Shown piece after piece: positions 1-7,707 of a stretch of 64,000 bases of DNA (positions are counted from its first letter, which is position 1; the number at the start of each line of letters is the position of its first letter). Location: positions 124,001 to 188,000 of the forward strand of contig NZ_REFP01000008.1 in assembly GCF_003688725.1 (NCBI RefSeq), written 5' to 3'. This DNA comes from Thermoactinomyces vulgaris. Its GTDB lineage: Bacteria; Bacillota; Bacilli; Thermoactinomycetales; Thermoactinomycetaceae. Under the pieces are notes generated by a model that ran no database searches, had not been told where the DNA came from, and saw only the letters and a program-made list of their open reading frames with translations. A program made the position numbers and the translations under genes.

Positions 1-187
1 GCAAGGTTTTTCGCTGATCGGGTGATAATTCCAAAGCAACACGAATAAGATGTTGAATGTCGTCGGGCAGATGGTGGATAAACGGTTGTTCTTGCCCGAG
101 TTGATTAATGAGTTGCTCGATTAAATTGCGCGATTCGTTAATGTGCTTGTAGGTTTCGATCAACAGCTTCTCTGTTGGCTGGCTCAT
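1..187 (-). CDS. Small hypothetical protein (3' end outside window)
   Basis: I do not recognise this gene. It reads from ATG at 187 off the left edge and gives 62 visible residues beginning MSQPTEKLLIETYKHINESR, followed by a hydrophilic, largely helical stretch rich in Q, L and E. No membrane segment or metal-binding motif is visible. It starts 11 bases after the stop of another small gene on the same strand (199-354), so the two are probably co-transcribed. Function unknown. Confidence 0.55.
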   Translation of the reverse strand, partial: MSQPTEKLLIETYKHINESRNLIEQLINQLGQEQPFIHHLPDDIQHLIRVALELSPDQRKTL

Positions 188-198
188 TGCAATCCATC

Positions 199-354
199 CT
201 ACTCTTTGACGGAATGAAGGATCTCATCAATTTCTTTTTTGATATAGATCAATTCTTCATGGCTCAATTTATGCAGGTCACGAATCATCATCTCGAGCTT
301 CATGGAGCGGAATTCTTCCAGAAAAGACGGCATATATTGTGGTTGCATGGACAT
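199..354 (-). CDS. Small hypothetical protein, 51 aa
   Basis: A 51-residue ORF that starts MSMQPQYMPSFLEEFRSMKL and ends with a charged helix (HKLSHEELIYIKKEIDEI). ATG at 354 is preceded by a GGGAG ribosome-binding site. It is followed after 11 bases by another small ORF on the same strand. Composition suggests a cytoplasmic helical or coiled-coil protein. No family recognised; the coding call rests on the RBS, tight spacing and amino-acid composition. Confidence 0.5.
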   Translation of the reverse strand: MSMQPQYMPSFLEEFRSMKLEMMIRDLHKLSHEELIYIKKEIDEILHSVKE

Positions 355-612
355 ACCCGTTTACTCCCTTCGGTTTATCAATCTGTGATGGGTCAGGTTT
401 TCATTCTATCAAAAATTCGACGCAGGTCAACATCGGTTTTTGACCTTGTCCTCTGTTTTTTGTCAGCTTTTTGCCGGGATGTTTCCTTTTTTTCTTTCAA
501 TCAGACAAACCCTTTGGTAATTTAGACAAAATTTTGGGTTTAATATATTGAATAACGGGTAATAATTTGTTGACTCTCGTCAAACCAAATGAAAAGAATT
601 GAGGTGCTTCGC

Positions 613-780
613 ATGATCGAACAGTTAAAAGCACTGGAAGAGCGTCTCTATTCCGTTCAACAAGAATACTTGCTGGCAAAAGAAAGACATGAATTTTTGG
701 CACAATATGATCTTTACGAAGAGTGGAAACAATTGAAAAAACAACAGAGCGAACTGAAGTCACAGTTAGGGCTCAATTAA
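613..780 (+). CDS. Small coiled-coil protein, 55 aa
   Basis: ATG at 613 is chosen over an upstream in-frame ATG at 589 because GAGGTG lies 6 bases before it. The product starts MIEQLKALEERLYSVQQEYL and is almost wholly an E/K/L/Q-rich helix, probably a short coiled coil. It is monocistronic: a strong terminator follows 12 bases after the stop. No function can be assigned. Confidence 0.6.
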   Translation: MIEQLKALEERLYSVQQEYLLAKERHEFLAQYDLYEEWKQLKKQQSELKSQLGLN

Positions 781-792
781 ATGATAAATGGC

Positions 793-836
793 AGAAAACA
801 GCCGGCGAATCCAGCCGGCTGTTTTCCATATTTTTT
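793..836 (+). terminator. Intrinsic terminator
   Basis: A perfect 12-bp stem (AAAACAGCCGGC / GCCGGCTGTTTT) with a 7-base loop, followed shortly by TTTTTT. It ends the small coiled-coil gene and insulates the SAM-riboswitch transcript downstream. Confidence 0.85.
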
Positions 837-850
837 AAGCATCCAATCAA

Positions 851-879
851 TTGACAAACAAAGGATTGCGTATTATGAT
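851..879 (+). promoter_or_regulatory. SigA-type promoter of the SAM-riboswitch/metT transcript
   Basis: TTGACA at 851-856 and TATGAT at 874-879 are separated by exactly 17 bp. It lies about 40 bases upstream of the riboswitch aptamer. Confidence 0.8.
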
Positions 880-920
880 GTCAAAAGATCATTCATGACA
901 TCGAAATCCAACACCCGATC

Positions 921-1030
921 TTCTTATCCAGAGAGGTGGAGGGACTGGCCCGATGAAACCTCGGCAACGGGCTCTTCGGAGTACTGTGCCAATTCCAGCA
1001 AGCGTTTTGAAGCTTGGAAGATAAGAAGAG
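921..1030 (+). ncRNA. SAM-I riboswitch (S-box) aptamer
   Basis: The conserved S-box core is visible: the 5' P1 strand TTCTTATC, then CAGAGAGGTGGAGGGA, CTGGCCCGATGAAACCTC, GGCAAC, ACTGTGCCAATTCC, AGCAAG, and the closing strand GATAAGAAG. In this class SAM binding stabilises the aptamer and allows the following terminator to form, so expression should rise when SAM or methionine is scarce. It controls the NhaC-family gene immediately downstream. Confidence 0.95.
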
Positions 1031-1052
1031 GTTTTCAATAACATGGAGACAG

Positions 1053-1090
1053 AAGACCTCTTCGTATGCATCGAAGAGGTCTTTTCTTTT
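1053..1090 (+). terminator. Riboswitch expression-platform terminator
   Basis: A 12-bp stem AAGACCTCTTCG / CGAAGAGGTCTT followed by a T-rich tract. It sits between the SAM-I aptamer and the coding start. Its left arm is complementary to the 3' side of P1 (AAGAAGAGGT near 1022-1032), as expected for terminator/antiterminator exchange. Confidence 0.85.
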
Positions 1091-1108
1091 AATAAAGGGG
1101 AGAGACGA

Positions 1109-2425
1109 TTGGAAAACAGAGAAAATCCATGGGCTTTATTGCCTTTTGCCGTGTTTTTGATCTTGTTTATTGGTGTGGGGGCTTATACCGGTGATTTCAC
1201 CAAAATGCCGGCCATCATTGCCGTGATGATTGCATCGGTGTTGGCCTTGTGCATGCACCGCAAAGAGTCGTTGGCATCGAAATTGCAACACTATTTTCGT
1301 GGAGCCGGCCATCCGGATATCATCATGATGATCTTGATCTTTTTGTTGTCCGGTGCCTTTTCGGCAGTGGCCAAAGGCATGGGCGCCGTGGATTCCACGG
1401 TCAACATGGCCCTGAACCTTTTGCCGGCCAATTGGTTGATGGTCGGACTGTTCGTGATCGCCTGCTTCATTTCGTTGGCGATGGGAACATCGATGGGAAC
1501 GATCGTGGCACTCGCGCCGATCGGGGTCGGAATCAGCCAACAGGCGGACATTGCACCGGCCTTGTCCATGGCGGTGGTGATCGGGGGAGCCATGTTCGGG
1601 GATAACTTGTCCTTTATCTCCGACACCACGATTGCAGCGGTCAGTACCCAAAAGATCCGGATGAAAGACAAATTTAAAGCCAACTTTTTGATTGTGTTGC
1701 CCGCCGCCATCTTGACCGCAGCGATTCTCTTCTTTTTCACGGGGGGCGGACAAGGCAGTGTGGCCGGCGGTCAAGACTTCTCCATTCTCCAGACACTGCC
1801 TTATATCGCCGTGTTGATTACGGCCTTGCTCGGGGTTCATGTATTGATCGTTTTGATCTTGGGCATTGTTTTTGCTGGAGCCATCGGACTGTTTGAGGGA
1901 AGCTACACATGGCTTTCCTTGGTGAAACATGCCGAAGAAGGGATCACCGGCATGCAATCCTTGTCGATCCTGGTGCTGTTGATCGGCGGGATGGTGGAAT
2001 TGATCCGGCATTACGGGGGCATTCAGTTTTTGTTAAATTTGTTGACGAGCAAAGTGCGGACGAAAACAGGGGCGCAGTTCGGCATTGCCGGTCTGGTGAG
2101 TTTGACCAACCTGTGCGTGGCCAACAACACCATCTCCATCATCATGACCGGACCGCTCGCCAAAGAGATTTCGGACCAATACGGAATTGACGGACGGAAA
2201 TCGGCCAGCTTGTTGGACATCTTTTCCTGCAGTGTACAGGGACTGATCCCGTACGGGCCGCAAATGTTGCTTGCTGCAGGGATTGCTTCCATCTCGCCGG
2301 TCAGCATCTTGGCTTATTCCTATTATCCGGCTTTGATCGCCGTTTGCGCCGTATTGTCCATCCTGTTCCGCTTTCCGCGCTTAAAAGCCGTGCCGGTCAG
2401 CCATCAGGAAGCAAAAGCAAGTTGA
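1109..2425 (+). CDS. metT: NhaC-family transporter, probable methionine transporter MetT
   Basis: An inner-membrane antiporter-fold protein of 438 residues with about ten hydrophobic segments. Family signatures include AMGTSMGTIVALAPIG and the GGAMFGDNLSFISDTTIA loop. TTG at 1109 is chosen because AAAGGGGAG lies just upstream; the longer ATG at 1043 would fall inside the riboswitch terminator. NhaC members are usually Na+/H+ or substrate/Na+ antiporters, but members under S-box control have been predicted to import methionine (MetT). The SAM-I leader here supports that role. It forms a single-gene transcription unit closed by a strong terminator. The substrate is inferred. Confidence 0.85.
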   Translation: MENRENPWALLPFAVFLILFIGVGAYTGDFTKMPAIIAVMIASVLALCMHRKESLASKLQHYFRGAGHPDIIMMILIFLLSGAFSAVAKGMGAVDSTVNMALNLLPANWLMVGLFVIACFISLAMGTSMGTIVALAPIGVGISQQADIAPALSMAVVIGGAMFGDNLSFISDTTIAAVSTQKIRMKDKFKANFLIVLPAAILTAAILFFFTGGGQGSVAGGQDFSILQTLPYIAVLITALLGVHVLIVLILGIVFAGAIGLFEGSYTWLSLVKHAEEGITGMQSLSILVLLIGGMVELIRHYGGIQFLLNLLTSKVRTKTGAQFGIAGLVSLTNLCVANNTISIIMTGPLAKEISDQYGIDGRKSASLLDIFSCSVQGLIPYGPQMLLAAGIASISPVSILAYSYYPALIAVCAVLSILFRFPRLKAVPVSHQEAKAS

Positions 2426-2437
2426 AATCAGAGAATG

Positions 2438-2468
2438 AAACCAGGGGAAAACGCCCCTGGTTTTTTAT
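2438..2468 (+). terminator. Intrinsic terminator of metT
   Basis: ACCAGGGG-AAAAC-GCCCCTGGTTTTTT directly after the metT stop codon. The next ~250 bases up to the end of cas6 show no convincing gene or repeat array. Confidence 0.85.
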
Positions 2469-2721
2469 TTTTTGCTCCATATTATATATGAAACTGACCA
2501 GCCGGCTGGCTGTCGGTTTGGGCAACCCGCATCCGACAGAAAATGGATTCACCTTTTATCACATATATCATCAATGTCCTTTAGGGTGATTACTACCGAA
2601 AGGGTGTTGATCCGATCGATTCTTATTCCTAATGAAAACCGGCGCATACAGGGTTTGCGGCTCGGGCTCGGGCCAAAACTTCCAATGGTTATGGCCGGTT
2701 TGTTGAAAATCCCGTTTACGA

Positions 2722-3468
2722 TCAGGACAGGGGTTCCAACATGCCAAAGCCTTGATTGGTATAACTCCCGATTCCCGCTTCCATTGCCACTTCCTGAATA
2801 CGGGGGGATGCATGGATTTGCAGAGGCATTTGGTATCCTTTGGTCTTTTTTCCTTTGATGTCGATCAAAGTGGCAGCTTGTTCAAGGCGAAAGTGTCCGG
2901 GATTCAGCAAACGGATGCGAATGGGAGCCGGGTTGGAGTCATCCACTCCCCATTTCAATTTGGCCCAACGATGGAGGGATGTTCGAATTTGGTCATAAAA
3001 ATCGCTTTCCAGCGGATGGCAAAACACCAACTTCCCTTCTTTGCGGACAGGAAACACCACTGGCCCCAAACAACGATAATTCATGACAGATTCGAAACGG
3101 GGCCGTTCCTCAAAATGAATCGAGTGCAAAGGAAAACGGTGTGAAAACAGTTGTAAATGGTTGAGTGCTTGGATGCCTTGGCAGAGTGCTTGCAACAAGG
3201 GAGGATGAATCGAATCCACTTTCCATGTCGCTTTTCCCTGTACCCGCATTTGTCCGGGGGATTTCCGGCAATGGTCAAAAGCGAGGGGGGAAAAAACGAA
3301 CGGCTTGTATTTTCGTCCTTCATAGGGGATGCCTTCCTGATGCAACCACTCAGCCAGATCCGGATCCGCCATCCTGACGGCGTGGTAAAAGTAACTCATC
3401 AGGGCATATGGATAATGGTAAGGAAGTGATGTTTCCGCCGGGATCTCAAACACAAATCGAATTCGCAT
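2722..3468 (-). CDS. cas6: CRISPR-associated endoribonuclease Cas6 (solitary)
   Basis: 248 residues. The N-terminus has the beta-rich MRIRFVFEIPAETSLPYHYP start of a RAMP-type ferredoxin fold, and the C-terminus has the glycine-rich motif GIGSYTNQGFGMLE that marks Cas6. Cas6 cleaves pre-crRNA within repeats in type I and III systems; a His near the N-terminus (HYPYALMSYFYHA) is a candidate catalytic residue. ATG at 3468 has AAAGGAG upstream. No other cas gene and no CRISPR array lie within this window, so it is isolated. It may act in trans on an array elsewhere or be a relic. Length is normal for the family. Confidence 0.85.
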   Translation of the reverse strand: MRIRFVFEIPAETSLPYHYPYALMSYFYHAVRMADPDLAEWLHQEGIPYEGRKYKPFVFSPLAFDHCRKSPGQMRVQGKATWKVDSIHPPLLQALCQGIQALNHLQLFSHRFPLHSIHFEERPRFESVMNYRCLGPVVFPVRKEGKLVFCHPLESDFYDQIRTSLHRWAKLKWGVDDSNPAPIRIRLLNPGHFRLEQAATLIDIKGKKTKGYQMPLQIHASPRIQEVAMEAGIGSYTNQGFGMLEPLS

Positions 3469-3651
3469 CAAATCGCTCCTTTAATAGTCTTCTTTCACTC
3501 TAGCAAAGGAGGAACAGGGCGAACAAGACAAGATGAAGTTGGGTCATAACCATCCGAAACCGGAGCCGGATGAAACGCTGCAAAAAGTGGTTAATCGGCT
3601 GAAAGAAAAGGATGATTGAAGTGAATATTCTAAAATGAAAGAAAAAACTAA

Positions 3652-3681
3652 TTGACTGAAAAGAGACTGAAAGTTTATACT
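3652..3681 (+). promoter_or_regulatory. Promoter of the upstream paa operon
   Basis: TTGACT at 3652 and TATACT at 3676 with 18-bp spacing (or TTATAC with 17). It lies in an AT-rich intergenic region about 90 bases before the EthD-like gene. The candidate PaaX operator begins about 15 bases after the -10. Confidence 0.6.
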
Positions 3682-3695
3682 TAATTTTAGAGCAA

Positions 3696-3714
3696 CGTTT
3701 TTATAACGTTATAT
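3696..3714 (+). promoter_or_regulatory. Candidate PaaX operator, copy 1
   Basis: The 19-base pattern CGTT-N5-AACGTTATAT occurs here and again at 10747-10765 with identical spacing, each time just downstream of the -10 box of a paa promoter. The repressor gene paaX lies between the two operons. Assignment to PaaX is inference from position and repetition. Confidence 0.5.
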
Positions 3715-3769
3715 TAAATTATGTTATATGGAGAATAACCCAAAACATTAAGGGGAGTGAAAATTCAAA

Positions 3770-4069
3770 ATGGTAAAATTAATTGCGATTTACCGTCAGC
3801 CGGAAGACAAGGAGAAATTTGACGAGCATTATTACAATGTCCATGCTCCGTTGGCTGAAAAGATGCCGGGGCTTATCAAACTGGAAGTGAATAAAATTTA
3901 CGGTTCTCCGGCCGGGAAGAGTGACCTGTATTTGATGGCCGAAATGTATTTTGAAACCAAAGAGGCGTTGAATGCGGCACTGGCATCCCCGGAAGGAAAA
4001 GCGGCTGGCAAAGATTTGATGACGTTTGCCGGCAAACTGGTGCAAATGCATTTTGCCGAGGTGGTGTAA
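3770..4069 (+). CDS. EthD family protein (dimeric alpha/beta barrel)
   Basis: 99 residues starting MVKLIAIYRQPEDKEKFDEHYYNVHAPL, which matches the EthD family pattern (YRxPxDxxxFxxHYxxxHxPL). EthD-like proteins are small ferredoxin-like dimers found in several oxygenase-linked catabolic clusters; the founding member is needed for ethyl tert-butyl ether degradation. A ribosome-binding site AGGGGAGTG precedes ATG. It is the first gene of the paa operon, 130 bases before paaI. Its role in phenylacetate breakdown is unknown; housekeeping of a reactive intermediate is one possibility. Confidence 0.8.
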   Translation: MVKLIAIYRQPEDKEKFDEHYYNVHAPLAEKMPGLIKLEVNKIYGSPAGKSDLYLMAEMYFETKEALNAALASPEGKAAGKDLMTFAGKLVQMHFAEVV

Positions 4070-4198
4070 CAGGCGGCATGATGTCAACCGTGTGTGCATG
4101 CGGTTGGCGTCCCTCCAACATGAATTCATAGTATTCAGATCGGTTCGTGTATCGTTGTTTGAAAGCGCTACCGAAATGATGCGGACAGGTGGTTTGAG

Positions 4199-4618
4199 AT
4201 GAAAAATGTAAGTGAGCATTCCACAAACGAAACGGTGATCAATCGTTTTAACCATGCCCTTGGCATTGAGATCGAGCAGTTGGATGAAGAAGGATGCACG
4301 GCATCTTTAAAAATCCGCCCGGAATTTTACAACAGCATGGAGGGCGTGGTGCATGGCGGCGTGACGGCCACGTTGGCTGATGTCGCTATGGGGCACGGGG
4401 CGGCTCCGCCTGTCAACGGTTTGCAACAATGCGTCACGGTGGAAAGCAAAATCAATTACCTTGCACCGGCAAGAGGCGACCGTTTGATTGCCGAGGCCAA
4501 GGTGATCAAAAGGGGATTGAAGATCATCGTGATGGAAGCCCGGGTCAGGACCGGTGACAGAAAGCTGGTGGCGGTCGCGGTTGGCACGTATGCCCGCATC
4601 CAGCCCAAACATGAATGA
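4199..4618 (+). CDS. paaI: Hotdog-fold acyl-CoA thioesterase PaaI
   Basis: 139 residues of the PaaI/YdiI hotdog type. The conserved core is NSMEGVVHGGVTATLADVAMG, in which the HGG loop and the following acidic residue form the active site. PaaI hydrolyses phenylacetyl-CoA and hydroxylated derivatives, and is thought to rescue CoA when the pathway stalls. Position inside the paa operon agrees. ATG at 4199 has a modest AGGTGG site. The hydratase gene follows after 24 bases. Confidence 0.85.
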   Translation: MKNVSEHSTNETVINRFNHALGIEIEQLDEEGCTASLKIRPEFYNSMEGVVHGGVTATLADVAMGHGAAPPVNGLQQCVTVESKINYLAPARGDRLIAEAKVIKRGLKIIVMEARVRTGDRKLVAVAVGTYARIQPKHE

Positions 4619-4642
4619 AAATTTTCACTCAAGGAGCCATGC

Positions 4643-5431
4643 ATGATGGGAAAAGAAACGGTATTGCTGGAGAAAGAAGGCTATTTGGGGATCATCCGGC
4701 TGAACCGCCCGGACCGGATGAATGCCTTGGATTACTCCACCTTGGTTCGGCTCGGGGAAGTGATTGGCGAACTGGAACAGGATCTCAAAGAAACCCGGGC
4801 CGTCATCGTGACCGGAGAAGGAAAAGCGTTTTGCGCCGGAGCGGATTTGAAAGAGCGGAGAACCCTGAATGAACAGCAAGTCCGCCGCAATGTGAAAAAA
4901 ATCCGGGAGGTGTTTTCGGCACTGGAGAGGCTTCCGCAACCCACCATTGCCGCCATCAACGGACATGCTTTTGGCGGAGGGTTTGAGTTGGCACTGGCAT
5001 GTGATTTCCGGTTTGCCGTACAGGAAGCCAGGATGGGACTGACCGAGGTCAGTCTGGGGATCATTCCGGGAGCCGGCGGAACACAGCGGCTGACGCGGTT
5101 GACCGGCCTGGCCAGGGCCAAGGAACTGATCTTGACCGCCCGGAAAATCACGGCAAACGATGCGGAGGAATATGGCATATTAAACGGGGTTGCCGAAAAC
5201 CGCGATCATCTGTTTAAGCTGTGCCGTTCCTTGGCCGGTGAGATGCTTTCCAACGCCCCGCTGGCGGTGTATCAGGCGAAATATGCCATCGACCGGGGAG
5301 TCGGGTTGGATCTGCAAAGCGGATTGGATCTGGAGTCCAAAGCGTATGAGGTGTTGATCCCCACCAAAGACCGGGTGGAAGCGTTGGAAGCATTTCGTGA
5401 AAAAAGGAAGCCGGTGTTTCGGGGAGAGTAA
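4643..5431 (+). CDS. paaF: Enoyl-CoA hydratase/isomerase of the paa pathway (PaaF/PaaG type)
   Basis: 262-residue crotonase-fold protein. The oxyanion-hole segment AFCAGADLKE, the catalytic segment GHAFGGGFELALACD and TEVSLGIIPGAGGTQRL are present, so both glutamates typical of a genuine hydratase are in place. It probably hydrates 2,3-dehydroadipyl-CoA (PaaF reaction). E. coli has separate paaF and paaG; only one crotonase gene is found here, so it might also perform the PaaG isomerisation, or a second copy lies elsewhere. AAGGAG precedes the ATG. Confidence 0.8.
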   Translation: MMGKETVLLEKEGYLGIIRLNRPDRMNALDYSTLVRLGEVIGELEQDLKETRAVIVTGEGKAFCAGADLKERRTLNEQQVRRNVKKIREVFSALERLPQPTIAAINGHAFGGGFELALACDFRFAVQEARMGLTEVSLGIIPGAGGTQRLTRLTGLARAKELILTARKITANDAEEYGILNGVAENRDHLFKLCRSLAGEMLSNAPLAVYQAKYAIDRGVGLDLQSGLDLESKAYEVLIPTKDRVEALEAFREKRKPVFRGE

Positions 5432-5464
5432 CCGTCGGCCTGGCCGAAAGGGAGGGACATTCTG

Positions 5465-6793
5465 GTGATATTCAATCAAGCGATGGAAACCGCATCACGG
5501 GAGGACATGCAAAAACTTCAGCTGGCTCGTCTGAAAGAAACGGTAAAGCGTTGCTATGATAACGTTCCTTTCCACCGGGAAAATTTCGACCGTGCCGGGG
5601 TGAAACCGGAAGACATCCGGTGCTTGGAAGACATCCGGCGTTTGCCGTTCATGAAAAAGACAGACTTGCGCGAAAACTATCCGTTTAAACTTTTTGCGGT
5701 GGATCTCAGCAAAGTGATTCGCATTCACGGCTCTTCCGGAACCAAAGGAAAGCCGACGGTGGTCGGTTATACGAGAAAGGATATCGAAAATTGGGCAGAG
5801 ATTGTCGCCAGGGCGATTTGCTGTGCCGGCGGCCGTCCGGGTGATATTTTTCATAATGCATATGGATATGGTTTATTCACCGGTGGCCTCGGATTGCACT
5901 ATGGAATGGAATACCTCGGTATGACGGCCGTTCCGGTTTCGGGAGGGAACACGCCCCGTCAGGTTACGCTGATTGAAGATTTCAAACCCCGCGGCATTTC
6001 CGGAACGCCTTCTTATATCCTGAACCTCGTGGAAGAAATGGAAAGGCGGGGAATGGATCCCCGGGAAACCAGCCTGGAATACGGCATTTTTGGGGCGGAG
6101 CCATGGTCAGAGGAAATGCGCCGGCAGTTGGAAGAAAAGCTCTGCATCAAAGCAGTGGACATTTACGGATTGAGCGAAGTGATGGGGCCGGGTGTGGCGA
6201 TTGAATGCCACGAAGCGCAGGACGGACTCCACATTGCGGAAGACCATTTTCTGGCGGAGGTGATTGACCCTGAAACCGGGGAAGTGCTTCCCGATGGTGC
6301 TGAAGGAGAGTTGGTCTTCACTTCGTTGACCAAAGAAGCGTTTCCGGTGATCCGCTACCGGACGGGCGACATTGCATCCCTTCATCCGGAAAAATGCAAA
6401 TGCGGACGCACAACCCTCCGGATGTCGCGGATCAAAGGGCGCGTGGATGACATGCTGATCATCCGCGGTGTCAATGTTTTTCCGACCGAGATCGAATCGG
6501 TGCTTTTGAGTTTTCCGCAACTGGCACCCCATTATCAGGCGGTGGTGGAACGGGAAGGGGCGTTGGACCGGATTGAAGTGCACTGCGAAGTCACCCCGGA
6601 ATTTATGGAGCAGGGCGGGGATATAGAAAACAGTCCGGAAATGGAAAAGCTGTCCAAAGAGATCGGGCATGCCATGAAAAGCACGCTGGGGGTTTCCATC
6701 TTGTTGAAGGTTTGCAAACCGCACACCATCCCGCGCAGTGAGGGGAAAGCGATCCGGGTGGTGGACAACCGGAACAATGCAACTGCAGGCTGA
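5465..6793 (+). CDS. paaK: Phenylacetate-CoA ligase PaaK
   Basis: 442 residues, typical PaaK length. The AMP/ATP-binding P-loop IHGSSGTKGKPTVVGYT, the YGLSEVMGPGV motif and the C-terminal hinge with GRVDDMLIIRGVNVFP show an adenylate-forming enzyme. It converts phenylacetate, ATP and CoA into phenylacetyl-CoA, the committed first step. A four-Cys-like metal site fragment (CKCG) occurs near the C-terminal domain. Start is GTG at 5465 after GGGAGGG; the gene is 33 bases after the hydratase. Confidence 0.92.
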   Translation: MIFNQAMETASREDMQKLQLARLKETVKRCYDNVPFHRENFDRAGVKPEDIRCLEDIRRLPFMKKTDLRENYPFKLFAVDLSKVIRIHGSSGTKGKPTVVGYTRKDIENWAEIVARAICCAGGRPGDIFHNAYGYGLFTGGLGLHYGMEYLGMTAVPVSGGNTPRQVTLIEDFKPRGISGTPSYILNLVEEMERRGMDPRETSLEYGIFGAEPWSEEMRRQLEEKLCIKAVDIYGLSEVMGPGVAIECHEAQDGLHIAEDHFLAEVIDPETGEVLPDGAEGELVFTSLTKEAFPVIRYRTGDIASLHPEKCKCGRTTLRMSRIKGRVDDMLIIRGVNVFPTEIESVLLSFPQLAPHYQAVVEREGALDRIEVHCEVTPEFMEQGGDIENSPEMEKLSKEIGHAMKSTLGVSILLKVCKPHTIPRSEGKAIRVVDNRNNATAG

Positions 6794-6849
6794 AGCATCG
6801 GCGGAAGAGGAATGGAAGGGAAACCAAAACCGGACAAGGAGGGGAGTTT

Positions 6850-7707
6850 GTGACCGGATATCAGATTGGCGTCGTCGGGGCAGGCACGATGGGATCGGGG
6901 ATTGCCCTGGTTTGCGCCAAAAAAGGGCACCGGGTCTTATTGCTGGATGTGGATCCGACGATGCTGGAAAAAGCCAAAGCTTATTTTCAATCGGTTTTAT
7001 CGAGAGACGTCAAGAAAGGACGAATCAGCGAAGAGGGAAAAGCGTCGGTTTTCCGGTCCGTCCAATTTGTACAAGACCTGAAGAAGTTGGCGGACTCGGA
7101 CATTGTGATCGAAGCGGTCTCGGAACGGATGGACCTGAAAAAATCAATTTTCCGGTCGTTAAGTGAAATTTGCCGGCCCGATGCCTTGCTTTTGACAAAT
7201 ACTTCTTCGCTTTCCATTACCGAAATTGCCGGCGGCCTGAGGAACCCGGAGCGGATTCTGGGGATGCACTTTTTCAATCCGGCTCCTGTCATGCCGCTGG
7301 TGGAAGTGGTCCGGGGGAAGAAATCGGGCGAAAAGCAGGCAAAGTTTGTTTATGAATTTGCGCAAAATCTGGGAAAAGTGCCGGTGTATGCCAATGATAC
7401 GCCGGGATTCATCGTCAATCGCGTGGCCCGGCCTTACTACAATGAAGCGCTCCGCATCTTGGAAGACCGGGTGGCCGGCGTCGAGCAAATCGACCGCATT
7501 CTCACCGAAGCCGGCGGATTTAAAATGGGGCCGTTTGAACTCCAGGATCTGATCGGCATCGATGTGAATTTTGCGGTGACCGAGTCGGTTTACTCCGGTT
7601 TTTTCCATGAACGCCGGTTTCAGCCGAGCCGCATTCAACAAAAGATGGTTCAGGCGGGAACCATCGGCCGGAAGTCAGGTGAGGGATATTATGACTACGA
7701 CAAGTAA
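6850..7707 (+). CDS. paaH: 3-hydroxyacyl-CoA dehydrogenase (PaaH)
   Basis: 285 residues, the standard one-module length. N-terminal Rossmann motif GVVGAGTMGSGIALVCAKKG; catalytic region GMHFFNPAPVMPLVEVVRG holds the active His; the C-terminal dimerisation domain has NDTPGFIVNRVARPYYNEAL. It should oxidise 3-hydroxyadipyl-CoA to 3-oxoadipyl-CoA with NAD+. GTG start at 6850 follows AGGAGGGG. Its 3' end overlaps the next gene by 17 bases, implying coupled translation. Confidence 0.88.
   Translation: MTGYQIGVVGAGTMGSGIALVCAKKGHRVLLLDVDPTMLEKAKAYFQSVLSRDVKKGRISEEGKASVFRSVQFVQDLKKLADSDIVIEAVSERMDLKKSIFRSLSEICRPDALLLTNTSSLSITEIAGGLRNPERILGMHFFNPAPVMPLVEVVRGKKSGEKQAKFVYEFAQNLGKVPVYANDTPGFIVNRVARPYYNEALRILEDRVAGVEQIDRILTEAGGFKMGPFELQDLIGIDVNFAVTESVYSGFFHERRFQPSRIQQKMVQAGTIGRKSGEGYYDYDK

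Noticed and set aside
1043-1108. ATG at 1043 as metT start
   Set aside because: It falls within the riboswitch terminator; TTG 1109 has a proper RBS.
1136-2011. 291-residue minus-strand ORF opposite metT
   Set aside because: Antisense shadow of a strongly supported transporter; low-complexity H/Q/R-rich composition typical of such shadows.
2470-2722. Possible CRISPR array next to cas6
   Set aside because: No spaced direct repeats could be found in this gap or on the other side of cas6.
2571-2813. 80-residue minus-strand ORF downstream of cas6
   Set aside because: Overlaps the cas6 3' end in another frame, without RBS; composition not convincing.
3533-3619. 28-codon ORF between cas6 and the paa promoter
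   Set aside because: The AGGAGG upstream is about 20 bases away and no closer RBS or in-frame start exists; too short to support.
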